DNA from: Pseudofabraea citricarpa
Taxonomy: Eukaryota; Ascomycota; Leotiomycetes; Helotiales; Dermateaceae
NCBI GenBank assembly: GCA_029641185.1
Contig: JAPWGK010000002.1
Location: 3,162,001 to 3,226,000, forward strand
Direction of reading: 5' to 3'
Length of the DNA stretch: 64,000 nt
The position numbers were made by a program, and so were the translations under genes. Position 1 is the stretch's first letter. Every line of letters begins with the position of its first letter. This document shows, in pieces, positions 22,613 to 33,869 of this stretch. The notes beneath the pieces were generated by a model, which saw nothing but the letters and a program-made list of their open reading frames with translations, did not search any database and was not told the DNA's origin.

Positions 22613-23946
22613 CTACAAAGTGTAGACAAGCTTCTCACCAGAAACCTTTCCAGCCTTCATAGCCTCCATACCCTTCAAGATTCCGTCGAAGCCCTCGCCG
22701 TACTTGTTCAAGGAAATCTTATGTACCTTGACTGCTCCCTTGGCCAACAAGTCTCTGGAAAGCTGCCAGAACTTCTTACCAAACTCGAAATCTTCGGGCT
22801 TGGCTGGCCACTCGGCCTCCCCAAACCGGAAGTACTCTCCCACAACGGTGTACCCAAGAGTTCCCTTTTTCTGTACTTTGGGATTGATTTCATTTATCGT
22901 CTCGTCTGGAACGGGCAGCAATGTGCTGTAAACACCTCCGTTGTCGCTCATAGCTGCGACGGTTATTTTTGGACTATCCCCCTCAGAGACACAATCGAAT
23001 GCATAGGCCAACGAATTGTTAGTGAACTCCTTGATGTCCTTTGAGCAAGTGGGTGACTTGTAGTCGAAGACTTGGTCTGCACCTAGGCTCTTGACAAAGT
23101 CAAAGTTATGCGGGGAGCAAGTCGTGATGACCTGCAGACCAGATAACTTGGCATACTGGATTGCGAGAATTCCTGTTGCTGTACTGCCTCCATAAATCAA
23201 GATGGGATATGGTGTCATGGCTGGCTCCGTTGGCCATGGAAGCTGCAAACTCTGGTAAAGAGCTTGTCCCACACTGTATCTTGTTAGCTTCTTTCTCATC
23301 TACGCAGAGTGGATGACGGACGTAGTGATGCCCACACGCAAAGTAGCAGCCTCCTCAAAACTGAGGTTATCAGGGACTTTGATTTGGATGTCGCCTCGGG
23401 CAGTCTGCCAATGGTGTTAGCACTATCTCGATCAGCTTGCCAATTCCTTACAATGTACTCTCCAAATGCCCCATCGTCATGGTTCACCTCATTGCCGCCA
23501 TGGCAAAAGCCGGAAACCCGATCTCCTTTCTTGAGACCATTGGTGACCTTGCTACCAACTTCCTCCACGATGCCACTGTAGTCTGGCCGTGGTCAGCTTG
23601 GGTGTTGCTTCCAATAGTTGGATGCATGCAACTCACCGCATCCAATTCTCGCGCCCTCGCTCGTCAACCATTCAACATGTTTCCACTAGATTTGGACGTC
23701 AGCCTCGTTGGACAGAGGAGCTAGAAGTGAGCGAGACACGGGAGAGGGAGAGAAAGAAGTCACTGGGTGCAGCAAACGCATCATCTGTCTCTTGAAGCGA
23801 GCCCAAGGAGAACTCACATCAGTCGGATTCAGCGCAACAGCCTTTACTTTAACCAGGATGTAGTCATCACGAAGTTTGGGGACGGAGCACTCCGCCTTTG
23901 TCGCCTCGCCCGGTTTCTGGACAACGATTGCGTGGTTTGTGGACAT
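22613..23946 (-). CDS. ToxD/LovC-like NADPH enoyl reductase (zinc-free MDR family)
   Basis: Predicted medium-chain dehydrogenase/reductase of 350 residues, of the fungal group that includes trans-acting enoyl reductases of polyketide pathways (ToxD, LovC). Five exons fit in phase: 23946-23818, 23685-23637, 23582-23452, 23404-23322, 23273-22613. The GroES-like N-terminus reads VKVKAVALNPTDWKH .. GCDYSGIVEEVG .. GDRVSGF. The nucleotide-binding site is IYGGSTATGILAIQYAKLSG. The catalytic and structural zinc ligands of alcohol dehydrogenases are absent, as usual for the group. It uses NADPH to reduce alpha,beta-unsaturated carbonyls. The donor of intron 4 (GTCCGT) is weak. No polyketide synthase or other cluster gene lies nearby, so a housekeeping detoxification role is as likely as secondary metabolism. 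Confidence 0.88.
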
Positions 23947-25836
23947 GTTTTCAGACTAGTTCGGTGGGATTGTGTGAGTTGTATTTGCATGCATGGAAGC
24001 AGGAAGAATCAAATATATATCTGCTTGCCTGCCCAACCTAACGCTCTCTTTAATAGCCGTCTCGGGCTCACCAGCGCGCCCCTCTCTATGACCCCACTGT
24101 TGACATCATCCATTGCTGCTGCCGTGACTGACACTGTGATGACAAATGTGAGGGGTGAGATTTACTCCAAGGAGATGTTGACTTTGACGTGGATTGGGGA
24201 GGTAGGGAAGACTGGCTGACATATCGAGGTGGTTGATTAGTCAATTACAAGACATGTGAAGCGAGTGAGTTGAGAGGGTTACCATTATTGCTGTAAAGTA
24301 TAAGGTATGTTGTTGTTAGGATGTGATGTTGAGAAGCGGGTGAAATCTGATGACCTACGAGGATTTGCCGGCCACACCAAAGGCAGAGCGAGCGAGGTAG
24401 GTATCTGTCCGGGACCCCTCTATCCCTCCATCACGATATTATTATTTTCAATCCGGCCTGGTGATAAGGTTGTGTGTTCCACTGCTCCGCTGTTCCACAC
24501 GACCTTGAAGTAGTGCCCGTCCAGCATGGAGATCGTTCTGGAACACGCGCCCCTCTAGTCTCTCTGTGTGTGTGTGTGTGTGTGTTGTGCTGTGCACTAT
24601 GTATGTATGTACTTACGGTGCAGTGCGTGCAGTATGTGCTTTGTGATATTTATGTTGGTTATGTATGATGACTTGCCTTAACTCCCTCGATCCCATCTCC
24701 CATCTCCCATCTCTCCTGCTCCTGACCGACCCGACTCAGATGGATCATCGTCACCATTATTATTTACGGGGACGATGCACGAATCAACACAACAAATCTC
24801 GCGGCACGTCACCTCCTTCGTACATACACGACTGGACTGCCTGCTTTGGGCGCTGAGCCTTCGTGACCCAGCCTCGTGGCACATCTCCGTTCCCCTTCGC
24901 CAGAATGTTTCCAGCCAACCGCAGACCGGGGCAGCTCTCGAGCTTCATGCACAAAGCAATTGTCGGCCAGCGATTCGACGCTGCACCAGCCAACCGGCGG
25001 GCGCTGGCAACCTCAAGCAAAGTGCGGTGAAGAAAGGAGCGCGCAAAATGTGGACCTCATTACCATCTGCTATCAACACTTTCACACTTTCATGGCGGTT
25101 GACTGCTGGTACCCGCACCCGCCGTGCAGCCATAGGGCCAAAGGGCCAAAGGGCCAAAGGGTCCCTGCTGGTCGCTCTGCTTTCCTGCCTTCCGCTTCCA
25201 TGCACGTAGCGCCGATTCCGAGTGTACACAGGATCTTCCTTCCTGTCCGTTGGTTGCGCTGTGCAACGTGTAGGATACGGTAGTAGCAGCAGAAGGTTGG
25301 CTTGAAAATTTTCGATCTTTTTCTGCTCGACACCTCTCTCCGAGTGCTTCAGTAGAATTCTCGAGTGCTCGTGTAATCCGTCTGCTGTGTATCTCCAGAG
25401 CACGGACTTGCTCAAGCCCTAATCGCACATTCTTTTTGCTCGGGTCTCTCGTTCTTCTCGTCTCCCTCTCGTCTCTCGTCTCTCGTCTCAGCGAGAACCA
25501 CTGCCCGGGAGGAACAGGCCTGGGTAACTGGGGTGGCAGGGGCTCCGAGACACTCCCTTACCTCGCAACATTTCATACGGCCGCTCAGAGGAATCCGTCC
25601 TTCTTCTGTATATTTTCTCTCTTGGACCTGCGCAGAAGACATCGCCCCTGGGACTCTCTGTATATCTCTTGATCCAGCACTCCGCTCACCTACCGGCCCG
25701 CATCCAACACTTTTTGCCTCGCCCCCCGTTCTTGCGCTCCTCCTCCAGCTTTTTTGCCGCATCACCCCCCCGAGTACAGAGTTAGCCTCGATGAGTCTGG
25801 AACCTGTTTGCCACTTCACCAGCTCGAACATCCAAA
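23947..25836. other. 1.9 kb promoter region with simple repeats
   Basis: This lies between the divergent enoyl reductase and the WG-repeat gene. It has a TG dinucleotide run at about 24563-24584, three copies of GGGCCAAA near 25136-25160, and a pyrimidine-rich TCGTCTC repeat at about 25459-25490 that probably belongs to the promoter or leader of the large gene. No coding sequence is supported. Confidence 0.5.
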
Positions 25837-28800
25837 ATGGCAGCAGTCAGTGTTTTGCGCTACTACGGCGATCGCCCCGGGAACGAGTGCCTTTCGAGTA
25901 CGGCGTGGGATGAGGACGATACCCGGATAAGGCTGAATTTCATCGCGAGGGCATGGATTGCAGCATGCGCGGAGAAGGAGCTTATAAGAAATAATCGGGC
26001 AGAATTGGTACGGATGCGGCCATTTCTTCATACGTTCTTACAGCTGCGCTGGAGCCGACATGGCTCTCGTCTGTCGTGCAGTAGCGGCCGGAAGATGCAG
26101 CGCGGCGGTGTGTGAACCCCAAGGCAGATCTCTAATAACGTCTACAGAATCTATCTCCGCTTTTGGCACCTACGTGGCCCTGCAGAAACAACAATCAACC
26201 ACTGAAGGTGCCCGAAATATCCTCAAAATGGCATCTCGGTGTACCGCAGCCCAAAGACGAAGAGGCGACTGAGTTACACGACCTTACCAATACCGATGCT
26301 CTGGCGAGGAAGCACCCGCAGGACCCTCTAGATATATCCACTTCCCCCTACCCTTTCAAAGAATCGCGAGACGAGCCGGCTCTCTTTCGTGACCCTACTA
26401 TGGCACCATCCATCGACTTCCAATCCCAAGACGGTTTTCAGCAGGCCGCCGGCAAGAAAAACAAGAAGGCTGCAAAACAAGCAGCTCAATCAAAGTGGGG
26501 AGATGATGACGAAGGAGACGGAGCCAAGAAGGAGGACGAAGGGAGTAATGGCGGCGACAAGGCTGGTGACACCGGGGCAGGTGACGATGGCGATAAGAAG
26601 GATGGGCAAGATGGTAATGGTGACAACGGTGGGGATGCCCCCGCCGACGAATGGGATAGTTTTATGCCTGCGAAGGCCAAGAAGAAGGGTAAGAAGGGCA
26701 AGGCTGCTGATGATCCTCCACCAGCCGAAACGTCTACCTTTGATGCCTTCCAAGAGATTAAGTTGGACGATACTGGGCCAAGTCTGGATTTAAGCTTTGA
26801 TACTGGAGCGACTTCAAAAGGGGCATCTGGATTTGGTTCATGGGGTACCAGCTGGAATACTGGAGATACAGCTGCCACTACAAGTTCTTGGAACTTCTCT
26901 GCTTCAACCGATAAAGCAAAAGACGAAGCGTCTGGGGACAACCCTTGGGGTGGAGGGGGAGGGGGGAAGAAAAAGAAGAACGCCGGCTTCTCTTTTGGTT
27001 CACTTGATGATGATGAAGCAAAGCCCGAGGAACCTCCCCCAGAGGAGAAGAAGGAAGAAGACGATTTCGGGTTTGGCTTTGCTTCTGTATCCAAGAAGGA
27101 TAAGAAAAAGGGCAAGAAGAACGCCATCGCCGAAGTTATTGAGGAACCTGCTCCTATTGTAGAAGAGCCAGCCGAGGACGATTGGGGTGGCGGATGGGGT
27201 TCTGCAAAGACAAAGAAGAAGGGGAAGAAATCAGATCCTGAGCCACCGAAAGAAGAACCCAAAGTTGAGGAGCCAGCTCCAGTCGAAGACGAGTGGTCAT
27301 TCGGCGCTACGAAGAAGGACAAGAAGAAGAAAGGCAAAGGTGCTATCGTCGAAGAACCCCCCAAGGTGGAAGAGCCCGTACCTGAACCCGAACCCGAAAA
27401 GCCTGCAGACGACGAGTTCGGCTGGGGCTCATTTGGCAACAAGAAAGACAAGAAAAAGAAGGGCAAGGGCGCTATCATCGAAGAGCCTGTAAAGGTTGAG
27501 GAGCCTGTCCCGGAACCGGAGCCTGAGAAGCCAGCCGAGGATGACTTTGGTTGGGGATCGTTCGGCACTGCAAAAAAGGACAAGAAGAAAAAGGGTAAAG
27601 GAGCTATCGTCGAAGAGCCACCTAAAGTTGAGGAACCTATACCTGAGCCCGAGCCTGAACCCGAAAAAGTGGAAGAAGATGCAGGATGGGGCTCATTTAG
27701 CACTTCGAAGAAGGACAAGAAGAAAAAGGGTAAAAATGCCATAATTGAGGAGCCTCCAAAAGTTGAAGACCCTATACCTGAGCCTGAGCCTGAAAAGGTT
27801 GAAGAGGATGCTGGCTGGGGCTCGTTCAGCACCTCGAAAAAAGACAAAAAGAAGAAGGGCAAAGGTGCCATTGTCGAGGAACTTCCTAAGGTCGAGGAGC
27901 CAATACCAGAACCGGAACCCGAGCCTGAAAAGATCGAGGAAGACGCCGGATGGGGCTCGTTTAGCACCTCGAAGAAAGACAAGAAGAAAAAGGGTAAAAA
28001 TGCTATTATTGAGGATCCTCCAATAGTTGGAGAACCTATACCTGAACCTGAGCCTGAGCCTGAAAAGGTTGAAGAAGATGCCGGTTGGGGCTCGTTTAGC
28101 ACTTCAAAAAAGGATAAGAAGAAGAAAGGAAAAGGCATTGTGGAAGAACCCGTCAAAGTAGAACCACCACCGCCAGAGCCAGAACCTGAGAAACCAGCCG
28201 AGGATGATTCAGGATGGGGCTCCTTTGGTGGCTCGAAAAAGGACAAGAAGAAGAAAGGGAAGACTATTGTCGAAGAGCCTCCCAAAGTTGAAGAGCCACC
28301 TCCAGAACCGGAACCTGCGGATGATTTAGGTTGGGGCTCTTTTGGCGGTTCGAAGAAGGACAAGAAGAAAGGGAAAGGCGTCATTGAGGAAGTTCCAAAG
28401 ATTGAGGAGCCTCCGCCAGTTGCAGATGAGTGGGGAACATCAGGATGGGGCGCGACCACTTCGAAAAAGGACAAGAAAAAGGGCAGTAAAACCAAAGAAG
28501 CAACTCCTCCACCCGAGCCTGAGCCAATTGCTGAAGTCATTGCACCAGCCGAAAATGAGGATTGGATGGATTGGGGTCAAAAGAAAGACAAGAAAGAGGA
28601 ACCTCTTCCCGAACCAGATCCACCTGCAGACGATGGCTGGGGCTTTGGACTACCCAAGAAGGATAAGAAGAAAGGCAAGGGGTCCAAAGCACTAGTAGAA
28701 GTCAAGGCTGAAGAGCCCGAACCAAGTCCTCCAACGCCACCACCTGCAGTTCCAGAAGTTGGTGACGATGATGGGGGCTTTGGTAGTTGGGGTGCTACTA

Positions 28801-31800
28801 CGTCCAAGAAAGACAAAAAGAAAAAAGGCAAAACTTCAGCTTTTTCTTTTGATGAACCTCTGGACGAACCCATAAAGCCGGATGTAATTGAAGAGCCCAA
28901 AGTGGATGATCTCTGGGGGACTAAGTCTTCTTCCAAAGACAAGAAGAAAGGCAAAGGTAAAAATCTTCCTGTCGAGGTTGTTGAAGAACCTCCAGCACCT
29001 GAACCCGAACCCGAACCCGTGATTGAGGAAGAACCCAAGGTTGAGGATGATTGGGGAAGTAGTTGGGGAGCCACTACCACTACTAAAAAGGACAAGAAGA
29101 GCAAAAAGAAGGGGGTCATTGAAGCTCCTCCGCCTGCCCCAACACCACCAGCTATGGATCTCACCGAGCCTGACGACATGTGGGGTGATTTCGGTTCTAC
29201 TGCGAAGAAGAGTAAATCCAAAGAAAAGGAAGTTCCACTTATAAAGCTCTCCAAGAAGGAGCAAGAAAAGGCCGACAAACTTGCCGAAAAAGCAAAGAAG
29301 AAGGCCGATGCAGAAGCAAAAGAGGCAGAGGCCAAAGCAGCCGAGGAGGCAGCCATTCAAGCCGAGCAAGATGCCAAAGATGCTGAAGAAAAAGCCATTC
29401 AGGATGCCAAGGATGCCGAAGAGCAAGCAAAAGCAGACGAGGAAGCAGCAGCAGCCAAAGCATACTCCAAAATGACCAAGAAACAGCAAAAAGAACACGA
29501 TAAACAACAAGCAAAACTCAAGCAAGAAGCCGAAGACAAAATTGCTCTGGAAAAGGCCGCCGAAGAGCAAGCTATAGCAGATAAAGCTGCTGAAGAGGAT
29601 GCTGCTGCTGAAGCTCTCCTTGCTGAAATCGAGGCAGAGGAACAGAAAGCCGCCGAGGCCAAAGCGGCCAAAGCAAAAGAGAAGGAAGAGGCTGAAGCCG
29701 CCAAGAAATCTTCCAAAAAAGATTCCAAGTCGAAAAGCGACAAGAAGTCCAAGTCTAAAAAGGAAGAGATCAAAGAACCAGAGCCCGAGCCAGAACCCGA
29801 AGTGGAACCAGAGCCTGAACCACTTGTAGAAGTCAAGAGCGCGGAGGAAGCATTTTCTTTCTGGGGTGCCACCAAGAAATCAAAAGGTACTGAGGCATTG
29901 AAGAAAGAGGCGTCGTCGGTTAAGATTGAAATTGCGATTGCTGACAAATCATATCTTCCAGAACCTACGAACGGGAAGGACACGACAGCCTCATCAAAGC
30001 CGTCGTCTTCTATGAAGACATCAAGCTTGACAAAGAAGCCAGTTGGAGGCAAGATCGCTGATAAATTGAAGGCATTTGAGGCACCAATAGAGGAAATTGC
30101 TCCTCCCCCTCCCCCGCCACCCCCGCCACCTCCCGCCCCGGAACCACCGAAGGAGGATAAGAAGAAGTCGAGCTCTAAATCTGCTTCCCGAAGAGAGAAA
30201 GAAATCGTGGTCGAGGAGAAGCCCCCATCACCTAAAAAGACTTCTAGGCACAAATCAGTACCCGGAAGCTTCCCAGACGACGAGACGGTTGATATGGACC
30301 ACATAGAAATGCCTATTACCCCTGAAAAGAAGCCAAGCAAGAAGAGCAAACCCTCAAGCAGCAAAGAAAAAGAGAAATCCCTTCCTTCTCCACCACCAGA
30401 GCCTCCGACGCCACCTCCCGAACCAAAGTCTTCTAAGAAAGAGAGACCACGCGTCGTTCGCGATGGCTCTTCTTGGGGTGCCTGGGGAACGACCGCGGGG
30501 AAGAAAGAGGAAAAGAAATCTTCCAAGGACCGTAAATCAGATGAAGGAGAAGAGAAGAAACCCAGAGACCCCGAAGCTAAGCGATCCAGATCGTCAAAAA
30601 AGCCATCGGAAGAAAAGTCTTCCTCGAAAGGTTCATCATCAGACAAGGCAGAACGACCCCCGGTATCACGTGGTCTTTCAAGTATGTTCTCAAGTGCTCC
30701 ACCACTATCCAGGTCGAAATCAGAAAAGCGACCGAGCATAAGCAGATCTAGTTCCAGACGCCAGTCTGTGGCTCTTGATGATTCAGGCATGTTATCTCCA
30801 CCTCCGGAAGTATCAGCCAAAGCTGCAAAAACCCTCGGTCTCGCATCTGGAAAATCTTCCCGGAGCAAATCTGAGAAGAGATCGAAAAGACGTGGTAAGC
30901 ATGAACCAATTTCTGTTGATATTTTGCCCACTAAGCTAAACAACCATGTTTTAGGCGCCGACGAGGATGAAGATATTGTGATGGTTGGTGATGACGCCGC
31001 GAGCCCTGAAAAGCCAAGCCGCGAACGTAAAAGCAAATCGAAGGTAATTAGAAGTCCAGATTTCATGAGCACCATACCACCAGCTGTGCCAATGCCTCCT
31101 GGGGATCTGGATCTGCCAATGAAACCCTCCAAATGGAGGATGCCATATGCCAGGGAGTTTAGCGCTAATACTGGATCTTTCAAACAGGCGAAGCAAGACG
31201 ATGACATTGTCATGGTAGATGCTGGAGGTCCATCAGAACCTCCTGGGCTCAAGAGAACCGATTCAAGTGCAAAAAAGGCTGGTCTAGGTGGAATGTTTGG
31301 TGGATTTCTCGCAAAGGCACGTCCTGACAACAAACGACGCAGCAACACTTTGACCGATGATGAGGGTATGCGAGGTTTAAGACGCGATGACCGAAAAGTA
31401 CGTCGGTCTGTTAAGGACCATTCAGATACTGTCGATGCAGATGTCACAATGTCTGGAGCAGCAGCAGATGAGGACCAAGAGGCACGAAGAGAGGCACGGC
31501 GAGCAAGAAGAGCTGAGAGGGAGGCTACTGAGAAAGCAGCTGAAGAGGCAAGGAAAGCCAAAGATGAGGAACGAAGGGAAAGACGTCGGAAGCAAGAGGA
31601 AGAGGATGAAGCAAGAAGAGCTCAGGAAAAGGAGGCCAGGCGAAAAGCCAGAAAAGAGCAGAAGGCACAAGAAGAGGCAGATCGACTTGCAGCAGAAGCA
31701 AAGGAGGCCGAAAGGAACGAACGTCGTCGGGCAAGAAGAGCTGAAAAGGAGGCTGCGCAAACCGATGCCGAGCCCATGGAGGATTCCGCTCGCCCAAAAC

Positions 31801-32414
31801 GATCAGATCGAAGAAGATCTCACATGGATGGTGCAACCGAAGATGACGAAGAGCGTCGCCGAAGACGGGAGGAGAGACGCGCTTTGAGAGCGGCAGGGGA
31901 TACTCCTAGAACAAGTCGACGTAAGTCTGCCCCTGTTGTGGATGGTTACTTTGATCCACGGAATGGGAGCAAATCACGCCACCGAGAACCAGAATATCTA
32001 CCAGCAGATGGTCCCGTCAATCCTCCTAAAGAATCTCGTCGGAGAAAATCATCAAAGAAGGCTGGTTGGCCCCATTCTGGGACTGATTCCTGGGTAAAAG
32101 ATCATTCAGATGCACCTCCGCCTCCGGAGGACACTCCTACTGTCGACATTGTGGCAGATGACAGTATGGCTGACGAAAAGACAAGGGCGACCTTGAGGAG
32201 AACCCGAAGACGGGCCAAGCATGATGAGATGACTGGCGACGAGCAAGAAGAAAGACGCCGTAGGCATGAGTCGAGACGCCGCGAGAGAGAAGCTGTTAAG
32301 AGTTCCGAGGGAAGTCAAGGCAGATCTAGCCGCAGAGACTCGGGATTTGTTGAAACGGCTCGTGCACCGAGCATGCAGAGAGGAGGAAGCTTTTGGAAGA
32401 AGATTGTTGGTTGA
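25837..32414 (+). CDS. Giant WG-repeat, Lys/Glu/Pro-rich disordered protein
   Basis: About 2,125 residues from exons 25837-26007, 26148-30894 and 30955-32414. Intron 1 has a CTAATAAC branch; intron 2 (60 nt, GTAAGC..TTTTAG, branch CTAAAC) is frame-neutral and stop-free. Exon 1 (MAAVSVLRYYGDRPGNECLS..) joins in phase to NLSPLLAPTWPCRNN. From roughly residue 150 to 1080 there are about 20 modules of the form acidic-(F/D/A)GWGSFG-x-KKDKKKKGK-(I/V)(I/V)EEPPKVEEP-(PE)n. Eight successive ones (27.42-28.33 kb) repeat every 118-136 nt. An Ala/Glu/Lys coiled coil follows (29.23-29.72 kb), then a PE tract, a proline run at 30.1 kb, one more WGAWG module, Ser/Lys-rich sequence, an Arg/Glu coiled coil (31.4-31.8 kb) and the end FWKKIVG. 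I know no catalytic domain here. WG/GW modules in acidic disorder resemble Argonaute-binding platforms, which is inference only. Start at MAPSIDF (26401) is an alternative. Confidence 0.75.
27400..28460 (+). repeat. Coding minisatellite, ~118-136 bp unit
   Basis: Tandem units encode the WG modules of the giant protein. The TGGGG(C/A)TC words that encode WGS fall near 27420, 27549, 27684, 27813, 27948, 28083, 28211 and 28329. Units differ at synonymous sites and in the number of PE dipeptides, so the array has expanded and diverged under protein-level constraint. Confidence 0.85.
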
Positions 32415-33869
32415 ACATCTTCAAACCGGATATAATTCGTAATTTATTTCACGACCGCAGACGACATTTGTTGCATTTTAGCGTGGATTTTTAGCATCAT
32501 GAAGGGGTTTTTGGTGGGAGGGTAAGCGTGTTTTGAACAACGACTCAGCGAGCGTATTGTCATTTCTAGGGTCTCGATGTATGATGAGAGATGGCCCTCT
32601 TCTCGTCTTCATCTTAAGTCGAGGCTGGAAGGGACCAGCACAGCATTGGGTAGGCACAGGGTTCGATGTCGGTACATCTTGTACAGTATCTGCATATCTT
32701 GTTGCGTAGATCTGCACGGGAGATGGGACTGATGAGGAATTTCTCTGGTGGTGTTCTGTTCTTTACATATACCCTTTTCAACGAAGTTGTATTTTGTGTT
32801 TTTGAGTAGCTAGCTAGTCGCCGTAGCATAGAAGATTATTGGCCATTAGTTGTCTGCTGGGTTGATTGACTGAAGGGGGAGCATGCATGCCACCACGTGA
32901 CCCATGCTGCACAACAAGATGACGATGAGAAGTTGGAGATGCAGCCCATAAGGCTAGGCTATCTGCTGATTACTAACCCGAGGATTCCACCTGGCCAGCT
33001 GCATTATTATTGCACATTGGACATTGCATGCTTCAGATTGCGTCCCGTGACGCATGGTTGGTTACCCTATTTGATTTGGCAATAACATGCATGGAAGCTG
33101 AGCAAGGAAATGGGGAGAAGAATGAAACTAGCATAACAAAAGGGAAAAATGTTCCCTGGCATTTGGTCTAATCATCGGTGCGATATGGCTCGTCTGGGTG
33201 AAGTGTGGGGTTGGATCGAGTCTCCCAGCTGGGAAGTTTTGCCTGGATGAGGTTAGCAAGATCCATGCCATGGCTGTGTTTGCGGAGGACGGAAGTACCT
33301 GGGTACCTACGGCACTCGTCCTTCATCCTATCACGACGGGCCCTTATCGTGAGATAACGAATGCAGAATAGAAAGCCATGAGAGGGAGAGGGGGAGAGAG
33401 GGAGATAGACAGAGAGATAGAGCGAGAGATAGTAGATAAATATGGCATGATCCTGTATCGCCGTCCCTCGCCTCTCGCCTCGTCTCTCTTGACCTGCTCT
33501 AAGTAGAAAGAAGGGAAATAGCAACCCGGCGTGTGGATGGTATGTATGTACTCTCTTCTACTGCTGCAATTGCTTGAATTGCTTGTGCTCCAGGACAGAG
33601 AAAGCATGTCTTGCTCGTCCACTCATGCTGTGGATTTCTTTTACCCTTTCGAGGCTACTCTCTGACCTGCATCCCCATAGTCTTAGTGTTTTCGGTGTCG
33701 CAATCCCGTCCATCGCATCGAATCATCCCGCAGACTCACGATAAGCATCTCCCTACATCTCTATAACTATCTCTGGCCGTCCACACCTGATGATCCTTAA
33801 TTGCTTTCCGTGAGCGTCGACTGCCTATCACTCACTGCTCAGCATCCCCATCACGAGGGGCGCTTGATC
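32415..33869. other. 1.5 kb intergenic region
   Basis: This is the 3' flank of the WG-repeat gene and the promoter of the DUF3445 gene. A purine-rich GAGAGGGAGA/GAGATAGA stretch lies at about 33379-33435. No gene is supported. Confidence 0.5.

Noticed and set aside
26486..28540. 684-codon open frame antisense to the WG-repeat gene
   Set aside because: It mirrors the Lys/Glu/Pro-rich repeats (complement of AAG/GAA codons gives Phe/Leu/Ser strings) and has no independent domain. The same holds for 29399-31561.
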